A stretch of 64,000 nucleotides of DNA from Rhizobium esperanzae. Its GTDB lineage: Bacteria > Pseudomonadota > Alphaproteobacteria > Rhizobiales > Rhizobiaceae. The position numbers and the translations under genes were made by a program. The notes below the pieces were generated by a model, which did not search any database, was not told where the DNA came from, and saw only the letters and a list, made by a program, of their open reading frames with translations. Location of the stretch: contig NZ_JACIFY010000004.1 in the NCBI RefSeq assembly GCF_014197615.1, forward strand, positions 62,001 to 126,000, given 5' to 3'. Positions 16,902 through 24,421 of this stretch are shown here, in pieces. Within the stretch, counting starts at the first letter, position 1. Every line of letters begins with the position of its first letter.

Positions 16902-18398
16902 TCACTTCATCGTCGGCATGACGAATTCTGCGCCGCTCTTGATGCCGGAGGGCCAGCGGGCGGTGACGGTCTTGGTCTTCGTCCAGAACTTGATCGAATC
17001 CGTGCCGTGCTGGTTGAGGTCGCCGAAGCTCGAGGCCTTCCAGCCGCCGAAGGAGTGGTAGGCGAGCGGAACCGGGATCGGAACGTTGATGCCGATCATG
17101 CCGATATTGATGCGCGAGGCGAAGTCGCGGGCGGCATCGCCGTCGCGGGTGTAGATGGCGACGCCGTTGCCGTATTCGTGCTTCATCGGCAGCGACAGCG
17201 CTTCTTCGTAGTTCTGGGCGCGAACGACGGAGAGGACGGGTCCGAAGATCTCGGTCTTGTAGATGTCCATCTCGGGGGTCACGTGGTCGAACAGGCAGCC
17301 GCCGACGAAATAGCCGTCTTCATAACCCTGGAGCTTGAAATCGCGGCCGTCGACGACGAGCTTGGCGCCTTCCTCGATGCCGCGGTCGATCAGGCCGCGA
17401 ACACGGTTATAGGCATCCTTGGTGACGAGCGGGCCCATGTCGGCCTTGTCGTCGGTATAGGGGCCGATACGCAGCGATTCGATCTTCGGCGTCAGCTTCT
17501 CTACGAGGCGGTTGGCAGTCTCTTCGCCGACCGGAACGGCAACCGAGATCGCCATGCAGCGCTCGCCGGCCGAACCGTAGCCCGCGCCCATCAGCGCGTT
17601 GACGGCCTGGTCCATATCGGCATCCGGCATGATGATCATGTGGTTCTTGGCGCCGCCGAAGCACTGGGCGCGCTTGCCGTTCATCGCCGCCGTGCCATAG
17701 ACGTAGCGGGCGATCGGCGTCGAGCCGACGAAGGAAACCGCACCGATATCGGGGTCGGTCAGGATCGCATCGACGGCACCCTTGTCGCCGTTGACGACGT
17801 TGAGGATGCCGGCCGGCAGGCCGGCCTCGATCATCAGTTCGCCGAGACGGATCGGCAGGGAGGGATCACGCTCGGAGGGCTTCAGGATGAAGGCGTTGCC
17901 GCAGGCGATCGCCGGCGCAAACATCCACATCGGGATCATGCCCGGGAAGTTGAACGGCGTGATGCCGGCGCCGATGCCGACCGGTTGGCGGATCGAATAC
18001 ATGTCGATCGCAGGACCCGCGCCCTCGGTGAATTCGCCCTTGGCGAGATGCGGGATGCCGCAGACGAATTCGCAGACTTCGAGGCCGCGGATGACGTCGC
18101 CCTTGGCGTCTTCGATGGTCTTGCCGTGTTCCTTGGAAATCAGTTCGGCAAGCTCATCCATGTGCTTGTTCAGGAGTTCGACGAACTTGAAGAAGACGCG
18201 GGCGCGGCGCTGCGGATTGGTGGCAGCCCATTTCGGCTGCGCGGCCTTGGCGTTTTCGACTGCGGCGCGCAGTTCCTCGACGCTTGCAAGCGCGACCGTC
18301 GCCTGCACTTCGCCGGTCGCCGGATTGTAAACGTTGCTCACGCGGCCGCTGGTGCCGGCAACATGCTTGCCGCCGATGAAATGACCGATCTCACGCAT
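16902..18398 (-). CDS. mmsA: Methylmalonate-semialdehyde dehydrogenase (CoA-acylating)
   Basis: 498 aa ALDH-superfamily enzyme that turns methylmalonate or malonate semialdehyde into propionyl-CoA or acetyl-CoA in valine and myo-inositol breakdown. The diagnostic MmsA features are ITPFNFPGMIPMWMFAPAIACGNAFILKPSERDP, the GGAKNHMIIMPDAD segment, catalytic Cys281 in GSAGERCMA and the C-terminal YHSFGGWKASSFGDLNQHGTDSIKFWTKTKTVTARWP. The ATG at MREIGHFIGG has AGGAGG about seven bases upstream, ruling out the longer frame. It is divergent from an antibiotic-monooxygenase-fold gene and a LysR regulator, which may control it, and it has its own terminator. Confidence 0.96.
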   Translation of the reverse strand: MREIGHFIGGKHVAGTSGRVSNVYNPATGEVQATVALASVEELRAAVENAKAAQPKWAATNPQRRARVFFKFVELLNKHMDELAELISKEHGKTIEDAKGDVIRGLEVCEFVCGIPHLAKGEFTEGAGPAIDMYSIRQPVGIGAGITPFNFPGMIPMWMFAPAIACGNAFILKPSERDPSLPIRLGELMIEAGLPAGILNVVNGDKGAVDAILTDPDIGAVSFVGSTPIARYVYGTAAMNGKRAQCFGGAKNHMIIMPDADMDQAVNALMGAGYGSAGERCMAISVAVPVGEETANRLVEKLTPKIESLRIGPYTDDKADMGPLVTKDAYNRVRGLIDRGIEEGAKLVVDGRDFKLQGYEDGYFVGGCLFDHVTPEMDIYKTEIFGPVLSVVRAQNYEEALSLPMKHEYGNGVAIYTRDGDAARDFASRINIGMIGINVPIPVPLAYHSFGGWKASSFGDLNQHGTDSIKFWTKTKTVTARWPSGIKSGAEFVMPTMK

Positions 18399-18576
18399 GG
18401 GATGCTCCTCCTGTTTTTGGGATGACCTACAATCGCACTTCAATTTGCACAAATCAATGCGCTGAAATAAGTAACTGTTGTGCGCAGATTATAGCTCTGC
18501 CATTGTGTCGAGCGCTGCTGCCTGCAAATTTGGTACGGCCCGCAGACAAGTCAAATCCCAACGGGAGGTCAAACCG

Positions 18577-18891
18577 ATGAACCGGAAAACCGTCGTCAGA
18601 ATGGCTGAGCTGGAGATCGATCCGGACAGGCTGGAAGCCTATCGCGCAGTGCTCAGCGAGGAAATCGAGGCATCCGTTGCGCTGGAAGACGGCGTGCTTT
18701 CGCTCAGCGCCGTTTCCATCCGGGACAAACCAAACCGCATCCGTATTCTCGAGGTCTACGCCGACCAGGAGGCCTATGAGGCCCATCTGCAGGCACCGCA
18801 TTTCCTGAAGTACAAGAACGAGACGGCGGGCATGGTGACATCGCTGACGCTGATCGAGGTCGATCCGATCGTTATGCGTGCCAAGCCATGA
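18577..18891 (+). CDS. Antibiotic biosynthesis monooxygenase (ABM)-fold protein
   Basis: 104 aa. MAELEIDPDRLEAYRAVLSEEIEASVALEDGVLSLSAVSI, followed by RILEVYADQEAYEAHLQAPHFLKYK, is the ferredoxin-like ABM/quinol monooxygenase pattern (YgiN-like, small cofactor-free dimers that oxidise quinols or detoxify reactive compounds). GGGAGG lies eight bases before the ATG. It overlaps the LysR gene by ATGA and forms an operon with it, divergent from mmsA. Substrate unknown. Confidence 0.8.
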   Translation: MNRKTVVRMAELEIDPDRLEAYRAVLSEEIEASVALEDGVLSLSAVSIRDKPNRIRILEVYADQEAYEAHLQAPHFLKYKNETAGMVTSLTLIEVDPIVMRAKP

Positions 18892-19769
18892 ACTGGGACG
18901 ATGTTCGCATTTTCCTTGCCGTCGCCCGCACCGGGCAGATTCTCGCCGCCTCGAAGCGGCTGGGACTCAATCATGCGACGCTCTCACGTCGGCTGACGTC
19001 GCTGGAGGAAGCCCTGAAGACGCGGCTTTTCATCCGCCGCACGAATGGCTGCGAGCTGACGGCCGAAGGCGAAGTCTTCCTGGCATCCGCCGAGCGGATG
19101 GAAACGGAAATGCTCGCGGTGCAGGCAAGCCTCGGCCATACCGACACGGCCATTGCCGGAACCGTGCGCGTCGGCGCGCCCGATGGCTTCGGCGTTTCCT
19201 TTCTGGCGCCGCGCATGGGCAGGCTGATCGAGCGCCATCCCGAGCTGAAGATCCAGCTCGTCCCGGTGCCGCGCTCCTTCTCGCTGTCGCAGCGCGAGGC
19301 TGATATCGCCATCACCCTGGAGCGGCCCGAACAGGGCCGGCTCGTCTCCTCCAAGCTCACCGATTATACGCTCGGTCTCTATGCCTCGCGCGACTATCTC
19401 GCCTCCCACGGCACACCCGGCGATATCGACGCGTTGAAGGCGCATCCGCGCATCGGCTATGTCGAAGACCTCATCTTCACCGCCTCGCTGAATTTCTCCG
19501 GCGAGGTGATGCGCAGCTGGGATGCGAGCTTCGAGATTTCGACATCGATCGGCCAGACGGAGGCCGTCCGCTCAGGCGCCGGCATCGGCATCCTGCACGA
19601 TTACATCGCCCGGCAATATCCGGAACTCCAGCGCATCCTGCCCGACATTTCGATCCGGCGCGCCTACTGGACAACCTATCACGAAACGGCGCGCGACCTC
19701 CTGCGCGTCAGGAGCGTTGCCGATTTCCTGCAGGAACTGGTCAGCGCCGAACGGCACATCTTCTTTTAG
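18888..19769 (+). CDS. LysR-family transcriptional regulator
   Basis: 293 aa. The winged-helix segment is MNWDDVRIFLAVARTGQILAASKRLGLNHATLSRRLTSLEEAL, followed by KTRLFIRRTNGCELTAEGEVFL and a two-lobed co-inducer domain containing VRVGAPDGFGVSFLAPRMGRL. Its ATG overlaps the stop of the ABM gene, so it is translationally coupled to it. The usual LysR habit of controlling a divergent gene points to mmsA or to its own operon as target. It ends in a 4-nt tail-to-tail overlap with the 56-aa gene. Confidence 0.92.
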   Translation: MNWDDVRIFLAVARTGQILAASKRLGLNHATLSRRLTSLEEALKTRLFIRRTNGCELTAEGEVFLASAERMETEMLAVQASLGHTDTAIAGTVRVGAPDGFGVSFLAPRMGRLIERHPELKIQLVPVPRSFSLSQREADIAITLERPEQGRLVSSKLTDYTLGLYASRDYLASHGTPGDIDALKAHPRIGYVEDLIFTASLNFSGEVMRSWDASFEISTSIGQTEAVRSGAGIGILHDYIARQYPELQRILPDISIRRAYWTTYHETARDLLRVRSVADFLQELVSAERHIFF

Positions 19770-19936
19770 CAGGAGGCGGAAACGTGCTTGGCCGGCCCGT
19801 CGTTCTCATCGGGGTTCGGAACCGGCGCCTCGTCGGGCAGCCGGTCTGGCTCCGGCTCCTTGATCGGCGGCACCGGCTTCCAGCCGGGCGCCGGCATCGG
19901 CGGCTGATCGGGAATGGGTTCGTTGGGCACGGACAT
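19766..19936 (-). CDS. Small proline-rich protein (56 aa)
   Basis: Reads MSVPNEPIPDQPPMPAPGW, then continues rich in Pro, Asp and Glu (KEPEPDRLPDEAPVPNPDEN) to a HVSASC end. GGGGAG sits six bases before the ATG. There is no membrane segment or known domain. It lies 45 nt downstream of the DUF4174 gene and is probably co-transcribed from that gene's EcfG-type promoter, which suggests a general-stress role. The low complexity means it could be disordered. Confidence 0.6.
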   Translation of the reverse strand: MSVPNEPIPDQPPMPAPGWKPVPPIKEPEPDRLPDEAPVPNPDENDGPAKHVSASC

Positions 19937-19981
19937 GACCGTCTCCCCTTCATGATGTGATAAATGTGCTGTCCGGCCGGG

Positions 19982-20419
19982 CTATTTATCCGGCTTCAGC
20001 GTTTCGGCAGCGCGCATCGGCATGCTGTCGATGATGGCGAAGAGCTCGCCATTGGCGATCGGCTCGCTGACCTTGAGCTTGACCGTACCATCCTTGCCGA
20101 CAAGGAAGGCTGCGAATTCGCCCGCCTCGGGCGCCTCCAATTCGCGGCGGATCGCTTCGCCGTCAAGAGCGTCAGCCGCACCGAAAAGCGGCCGCACGCT
20201 GCCGCCCGACACCTTCAGCACCACCATATCGCGCTCATCGAGCCCGGCCCGGTGCGCCAGCAACTGGTTTTCCTGGCGGGCGGCGCGGGCATTGTCCCTG
20301 TCGGCGAAAAGGACGAAGACACGGTTCTTCCATTGGAACGCGGCAAGGCTTTCGACCGGCGCATAGGCGCTGTTGGTCTCGTCGATCTTGGTTGCGCCGT
20401 AGAGAAGGGTTTTCGACAT
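19982..20419 (-). CDS. DUF4174-domain protein
   Basis: 145 aa. LAAFQWKNRVFVLFADRDNARAARQENQLLAHRAGLDERDMVV, then LVGKDGTVKLKVSEPIANGELFAIIDSMPMR, is the thioredoxin-fold-like DUF4174 pattern (a VGKDGxxK strand before the C-terminal helix, without a CxxC pair). Molecular role unknown. GGGAGA lies just before the ATG. A near-ideal EcfG (RpoE2) promoter lies directly upstream, so it is likely part of the general stress response. The next gene downstream is the proline-rich 56-aa protein. Confidence 0.8.
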   Translation of the reverse strand: MSKTLLYGATKIDETNSAYAPVESLAAFQWKNRVFVLFADRDNARAARQENQLLAHRAGLDERDMVVLKVSGGSVRPLFGAADALDGEAIRRELEAPEAGEFAAFLVGKDGTVKLKVSEPIANGELFAIIDSMPMRAAETLKPDK

Positions 20420-20443
20420 GCATATTCTCCCGTTAACTTGGAG

Positions 20444-20469
20444 AACGGTCCGGGCGCGGCATGGGTTCC
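20444..20469 (-). promoter_or_regulatory. EcfG (RpoE2)-type stress promoter
   Basis: On the minus strand GGAAC (20465-20469) and CGTT (20444-20447) are separated by 17 bp, matching the GGAAC-N16/17-CGTT consensus of the alphaproteobacterial general-stress sigma factor. The predicted start of transcription is roughly 15-20 nt before the DUF4174 ATG. Confidence 0.75.
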
Positions 20470-20510
20470 ATCGAATGGCCGAACCGGGTTTTCATTCTCG
20501 TGATGGGGAG

Positions 20511-20555
20511 ATGGTACGGTTGGGGGTCTCGAACCTCCGACCTCAGGTGCCACAA
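20511..20555 (-). repeat. Left attachment repeat: copy of tRNA-His 3' end
   Basis: Forty-five nt matching the T-arm, variable loop and part of the anticodon arm of the tRNA-His at 25039-25115, with a single missing G in the G-run. Similarity then decays to about 13 of 20 bases. Its mate is at 25038-25083. It cannot fold as a tRNA. Confidence 0.88.
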
Positions 20556-20982
20556 CACTACGCTCAGAACTAGACGATATTTATCACCTGCGTGATACAG
20601 CCTATCCACGCGATACAGGTCTGATTTTACGGCATTTATCTGACTCTTCCCTTCTATGCGGCTCATTAGCTACAACCCGTATTACAGGCTATCCGTTGTC
20701 CTGAAGCCGGTATAAATGCGTTATAGATTTGGTGAGGCTCCGGAATGACGACAATTCGCGATATCCTTGATGATGAGCATGTAAAAGAAGCCGTATAGCG
20801 AGCTGTTGACACAACACAACACCTAAAGGGCCTCTGTTCACTTATGCTGATGATCGCATAACCGGCTCAGTTCTGCGTGGAAACCAACAGAGAGGCTCAC
20901 ATTGCCGAGAAAGGGCGCAGGTCTGTACGAGAGAGAAAAGCCGCGGGTATAAGGCTTCCGCAGCCATGACTGACCGAGACTT
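20556..20982. other. Non-coding left end of the island
   Basis: About 430 bases with no intact gene. It contains a short open stub at 20902-20952 described separately and a 17-codon ATG frame near 20745 without homology that I can see. I find no terminator or RNA gene. Confidence 0.4.
20902..20952 (+). pseudogene. Possible N-terminal stub of a tyrosine integrase
   Basis: A TTG start preceded by AGAGAGG encodes LPRKGAGLYEREKPRV and then stops. Rhizobial phage-type integrases often open with a PRKGxxLxxRE-like segment, and this one lies just inside an attachment repeat, where an integrase gene would be expected. Only 16 codons remain, so the call is tentative. Confidence 0.25.
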
Positions 20983-21717
20983 CTAGGCGACCACAATTCC
21001 GTATCGTTCGAGAATCGCTCTCCCGCCAATGGTCTTCAGGCCAAGGCTGGCGCTTCTCGCATGAGTGGCCGGATACTTGATGATGTTCGCGGCATCCGGC
21101 AGCCCCCAATCAGTAACGCTGCGCGTGACGATGACCGTTCGGCTTCGATCTACCGAAGCGACAAAGCGGCGGGCCTCACGGGCAGAGGCGAACTTCTTGG
21201 AAGTACCGAACTTAAAGGAGTGATACGGGACAAGCTCTATGGCAGCTACGCGGCGCGCCAGATCGGCCAGGGCACGGCCATAGTGACCGTTGAATCGTTC
21301 AGAGGCGATGACCCGCGCGACCTCGCGCAGCTTGCTTTCCCACCAAACGAAGCCGCTGGTCCAAGCCCACTGGGGATCGAGAAACAGATGCGTTCGCCGT
21401 TCTTGACGAATCGCAGCCATCAATTGATCGCGAAAAGCGGGATAGTGTTGCTCAATGTGATAGTCGCAAGCGGATAGCCCCGGATTGATGAGCAGCAGAA
21501 GGATTTCGGCGTTCTCCAAATCGCCGTGATAGGGCTGCGGAAGCAAGTTCAGATGCAAGGCGGTTTCTGAGAGTAAGCCGCTCTCAAAAGCCTTCATAAA
21601 CTCTGAGTATGACGAAATGCGAGGCTGGGTATGTTTCGCAGGAATGGCATCGCGGGGATGAACATAGGGCGCATGAGCTAGCGCGGCCTCGTCCCAGAAG
21701 TTTCGGAGATCACACAT
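20983..21717 (-). CDS. Uncharacterised island protein (possible UDG-like fold)
   Basis: About 244 aa, no signal peptide or membrane helix. After a variable N-terminus it shows ENAEILLLLINPGLSACDY, GFVWWESKLREVA, VAAIELVPYHSFKF and TVIVTRSVTDWGL. A hydrophobic strand ending in NPG, an aromatic WW, and a VPYHS strand are arranged loosely as in the uracil-DNA glycosylase superfamily, but I cannot identify catalytic residues, so this is only a fold-level guess. The start is ATG at 21717; a GTG one codon earlier is equally open. It is the last of four same-strand cargo genes in the tRNA-His island. Confidence 0.6.
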   Translation of the reverse strand: MCDLRNFWDEAALAHAPYVHPRDAIPAKHTQPRISSYSEFMKAFESGLLSETALHLNLLPQPYHGDLENAEILLLLINPGLSACDYHIEQHYPAFRDQLMAAIRQERRTHLFLDPQWAWTSGFVWWESKLREVARVIASERFNGHYGRALADLARRVAAIELVPYHSFKFGTSKKFASAREARRFVASVDRSRTVIVTRSVTDWGLPDAANIIKYPATHARSASLGLKTIGGRAILERYGIVVA

Positions 21718-21828
21718 CACCTCATTGCCCCCGCTTCCCCTAGCTTTTGCTTATAGAGCTTATGTTGATCGATCTCTGTCCGGAAAGTCTACAAGGATAC
21801 GGGCATGGCACCGCCCTCGCCCTCGCGT

Positions 21829-22395
21829 TTATGAATTGCCGGAACGCAGAACGCCCGCCTTGCCGGGGTGTTGAGCTTTAGGGTTCTGCCGCCAGACGAA
21901 CTCAACGGTGACTGGGATTCGCCACTTTTTGGCGAGCCGATCAACTTCTTTCCAAGCGTCCGCTGCCGACTGCCCCTGCACCGAAATGCCAAGTTCGGGG
22001 AAATATCTGTAGCCATCGTCCTCATAGTTGGCAGCCTTAGACGGAACGCCCAGTTCCCGGACCAGCTTCTCGCCCTCGAACCCCTTAGCCTTCACTTGCG
22101 CGATCATCATATGCAGGATTGATGCCCAATTGGGGTTCTGGATGGGCTTGCCGTTGATTGTCGCTATTAGCGGCTTGGTGAAGGTAAGACTGGGCGCGGT
22201 GTCGAACACCAAAGCACCATCAGTTGATGCCACAGTAGCGCCCGCCACTTCGTCATCGCGTTCGATCCCGAGTTGCTCCATCACCTCCTTCACGATGCGG
22301 TCGATGGTTTCGCTCGGGGACTTGGTCCCGAACCATGTCTTGAGCGTGCTGATATCAGCAAAAGTAGTATCGTTGATTCTGACTACAGGCATCAT
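21829..22395 (-). CDS. Putative ribbon-helix-helix protein with uncharacterised C-terminal domain
   Basis: 188 aa. The first about 45 residues (VVRINDTTFADISTLKTWF, then SPSETIDRIVKEVMEQLGI) resemble a ribbon-helix-helix DNA-binding unit: one strand followed by two helices. The remainder has TKPLIATINGKPIQNPNW, a helix, and YRYFPELGISVQGQSAADAWKEVDRLAKKW, which I do not recognise. AGGAGA is six bases before the ATG. Upstream are a good sigma-70 promoter and a perfect 17-bp palindrome with a second, similar site over the -10, so autoregulation is plausible. It may regulate the island or be one half of a toxin-antitoxin or defence pair. Confidence 0.6.
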   Translation of the reverse strand: MMPVVRINDTTFADISTLKTWFGTKSPSETIDRIVKEVMEQLGIERDDEVAGATVASTDGALVFDTAPSLTFTKPLIATINGKPIQNPNWASILHMMIAQVKAKGFEGEKLVRELGVPSKAANYEDDGYRYFPELGISVQGQSAADAWKEVDRLAKKWRIPVTVEFVWRQNPKAQHPGKAGVLRSGNS

Positions 22396-22425
22396 GGCTT
22401 TCTCCTATGCGAGCACCATAGGAAA

Positions 22426-22455
22426 TATGTAACATCTTTCATCTAGGAGAGTCAA
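22426..22455 (-). promoter_or_regulatory. Sigma-70-like promoter of the RHH-type gene
   Basis: Minus-strand TTGACT (22450-22455) and TACATA (22426-22431) with an 18-bp spacer, about 30 nt ahead of the start codon. The leader holds a CCTATG...CATAGG inverted repeat (22404-22422). Confidence 0.55.
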
Positions 22456-22457
22456 GA

Positions 22458-22474
22458 GGATATGTTACATATCC
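22458..22474. promoter_or_regulatory. Palindromic operator GGATATGT-N-ACATATCC
   Basis: Perfect 8-bp arms around one base, immediately upstream of the -35. A related ATATGTAACATC site lies over the -10 at about 22425-22436, so two dimers could bind and block the promoter. The likely binder is the RHH-type product of this gene. Confidence 0.6.
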
Positions 22475-22666
22475 TATATAATGGTCAAGACGCCTGAAAA
22501 TTGCTCCCATTGAATGTCTGAGGCCTAGCAATAAGACGAATGACGGTTCGCCACCCTTGCAGCGACCTAGCAACCGGCGCTCGCCTAAACTATTAGGCGG
22601 CTTCGCGATGGAGTCTCGGATTATGTTAGCCAAACTTCGGGATAATCGCAGGCCCGAGGCCCTACA

Positions 22667-23440
22667 CTACCCGTCCTTGAGGCGAACCATGATTATCTTG
22701 TGATTGTCAGTTGCTCGTTCGACAGTGAGGAGGCCAGAAGCTCGAACGAGGTCGCTCAACCTGGGGAAGCCGTAGTTGCGTGCGTCGAAGTCGGGAGCTT
22801 GCTTTGCCAAATGTGCACCGACTTGGGCCAAGTTGGCTCGGCCATCTTCGTCGGCTGTCGCCACGACAGCCTTAATCAGCATATCCTGAGCCGCCTTGTT
22901 CAAGCCTGCCTTCTTTGCGCCGGGTTTTGAGGTGGCGGGTTTAGCCTCGGCGGGCTTTTGGGGAGCGCGAACCACCACTCCTTCGATCTCTTCAGCCTGT
23001 GCATTCAGCACGTCGAAATATACAAACTTGTCGCAAGCCGTAATGAAGGGCCGAGGTGTCTTGCGTTCACCAAAGCCATAGACGGTCACCGCCTGCTCAC
23101 GGATGCGGGCCGCTAGCCGCGCGAAATCGCTATCACTGGAAACAATGCAGAAGCCGGAAAACCGTCCGGTGTAAAGCAGGTCCATCGCGTCGATGATCAT
23201 CGCCCCGTCAGTAGCGTTCTTCCCGGTTGTGTAGGCGAATTGCTGAATTGGCTGAATCGAATGCTCAAGAAGACATTCCTTCCAGCCTTTCAAATTCGGT
23301 CCTGTCCAGTCGCCGTAAATCCGCTTGACACTGGCCGTCCCATAATTTGCGATTTCAGACATCAGACCGACGATGATCTTTGGCGAAACGTTATCGCCGT
23401 CGATCAGCAGCGCCAGTGTTCCCGAGTTTACGGTCGCCAT
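22667..23440 (-). CDS. NYN-domain putative RNase with C-terminal LOTUS (OST-HTH) domain
   Basis: 257 aa. Residues about 8-150 form a LabA/DUF88-type NYN (PIN-like) domain. The conserved acidic residues are seen in LALLIDGDNVSPK, NATDGAMIIDAMDLLYTG and CIVSSDSDFARLAARIRE, so a metal-dependent RNase site looks intact. A Pro/Ala/Lys linker leads to a roughly 75-aa C-terminal domain (MLIKAVVATADEDGRANLAQVGAHLAK, then DFDARNYGFPRLSDLVRASG and a final beta strand), the LOTUS/OST-HTH RNA-binding fold. NYN-LOTUS fusions are known in bacteria and are related to eukaryotic MARF1/Limkain; their bacterial function is little known. GGGGAGA precedes the ATG. It is cargo of the tRNA-His island. Confidence 0.85.
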   Translation of the reverse strand: MATVNSGTLALLIDGDNVSPKIIVGLMSEIANYGTASVKRIYGDWTGPNLKGWKECLLEHSIQPIQQFAYTTGKNATDGAMIIDAMDLLYTGRFSGFCIVSSDSDFARLAARIREQAVTVYGFGERKTPRPFITACDKFVYFDVLNAQAEEIEGVVVRAPQKPAEAKPATSKPGAKKAGLNKAAQDMLIKAVVATADEDGRANLAQVGAHLAKQAPDFDARNYGFPRLSDLVRASGLLTVERATDNHKIIMVRLKDG

Positions 23441-23518
23441 GCTCTTCTCCCCGTGATGCCGATCAGATTACACATTCCAGTCTGGTTTACTTGCCGGAAG
23501 CTCGCCAGCCTCGCCTCA

Positions 23519-23784
23519 TCAACCAGCTCTCCGGTTGACGGGAATGTTGGCGCAAAGCAGCGACATGAGCATGGGCCCGATCGCGATTTCCCGGCCTGGG
23601 TGCCGTGTGAGATTGCGGAGATAACCGCCAGCCGAATTGATGTGACCACTTCGCTCCAGAATGCAGGCCATCACAGTCGCAGCGTTCTCCGGCTCTATTG
23701 CCGCGCAGGCCGCCTCGTAGGCCGACGGACTGACACCGAGCTTGATCGAACGATGACAGCGGCCGCCACGAGGTCACGCCAGTC
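23519..23784 (-). pseudogene. repC C-terminal remnant A
   Basis: Reading the minus strand gives DWRDLVAAAVIVR, then after a one-base frameshift LGVSPSAYEAACAAIEPENA, ACILERSGHINSAGGYLRNLTR and IAIGPMLMSLLCANIP before a stop. This is the C-terminal domain of RepC, the replication initiator of repABC plasmids (hallmarks: DWRDLV, SAGGYLRxLT, GPMLMxLL). The N-terminal three quarters are missing. The rest of the 23441-23782 gap has no gene. Confidence 0.8.
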
Positions 23785-24382
23785 AGGCGTAGCGGCGCGA
23801 TGTCGTTCCGAAATCATCACCGCCCGGCAGCATATCGATGCGCTTCGCGATCATGTCTCGAAGGTCGGTCAAATCTCGTACTAGCTCTTTGATTGGCCTG
23901 GGGGCTGTGAATATCGCTGGGTTGCCTAGATCGGGATGTCCAATAATGTTTCTCCAGCTAGCGGATTCGTTCACTATGGTTTCGGCCAATTTCCTGATCT
24001 CGCGAGGCAGAAAAATCGAGCTTGCGCAAAGTCTCTCAGTAACAGGAAGCAAATCCCTATCAATTATAGCCGTTCGTTCTTCCGCACGCTTTTCGATAAG
24101 TCCATCAGTTTCCCATTCCAAATTCGAAATCAGTGCTTGCAACGAAGGCCACAATGCTTTGTAGGTTTCAAATTCATCCTTAAATCGCAAATCGAAAGCC
24201 GATTTCATTAATCCGAACGCGGCTCCTCTTTCTTGCATCTCTTGATCAAGCTCAGCCACTCTTTCTCGCAGCTCTCGATCAAGTTTTGACTTCTGCCTGT
24301 TGCTGAGCAACGTAAATAAACCCGTTGCGATAACGCCGATAAAACTAACAAATAATGCAGCTGTTTTAAGCATCTCAAGCAC
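23783..24382 (-). CDS. Uncharacterised membrane-anchored coiled-coil protein
   Basis: 199 aa from a GTG with AAGGGGA eight bases upstream; an ATG three codons later is also possible. One N-terminal membrane helix (LKTAALFVSFIGVIATGLFTLL) is followed by a charged coiled coil (SKLDRELRERVAELDQEMQERG) and a helical cytoplasmic body. No known domain. It is visibly AT-richer than the flanking chromosome, and its 3' end touches repC remnant A while a second repC remnant lies just upstream, so it appears to have been inserted with or between them. It is first of the four same-strand island genes and could be a membrane effector or sensor. Confidence 0.6.
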   Translation of the reverse strand: MLEMLKTAALFVSFIGVIATGLFTLLSNRQKSKLDRELRERVAELDQEMQERGAAFGLMKSAFDLRFKDEFETYKALWPSLQALISNLEWETDGLIEKRAEERTAIIDRDLLPVTERLCASSIFLPREIRKLAETIVNESASWRNIIGHPDLGNPAIFTAPRPIKELVRDLTDLRDMIAKRIDMLPGGDDFGTTSRRYA

Positions 24383-24421
24383 GGTGCACACTCCCCTTAG
24401 TTTGTTTAGTTGAGTGTACAC

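Noticed and set aside
20511..20580. A second tRNA-His gene.
   Set aside because: Only the 3' half is present and it cannot form acceptor or D stems; it is the attachment repeat.
22439..22633. Minus-strand 64-codon frame.
   Set aside because: It runs through the operator and promoter of the RHH-like gene and lacks homology.
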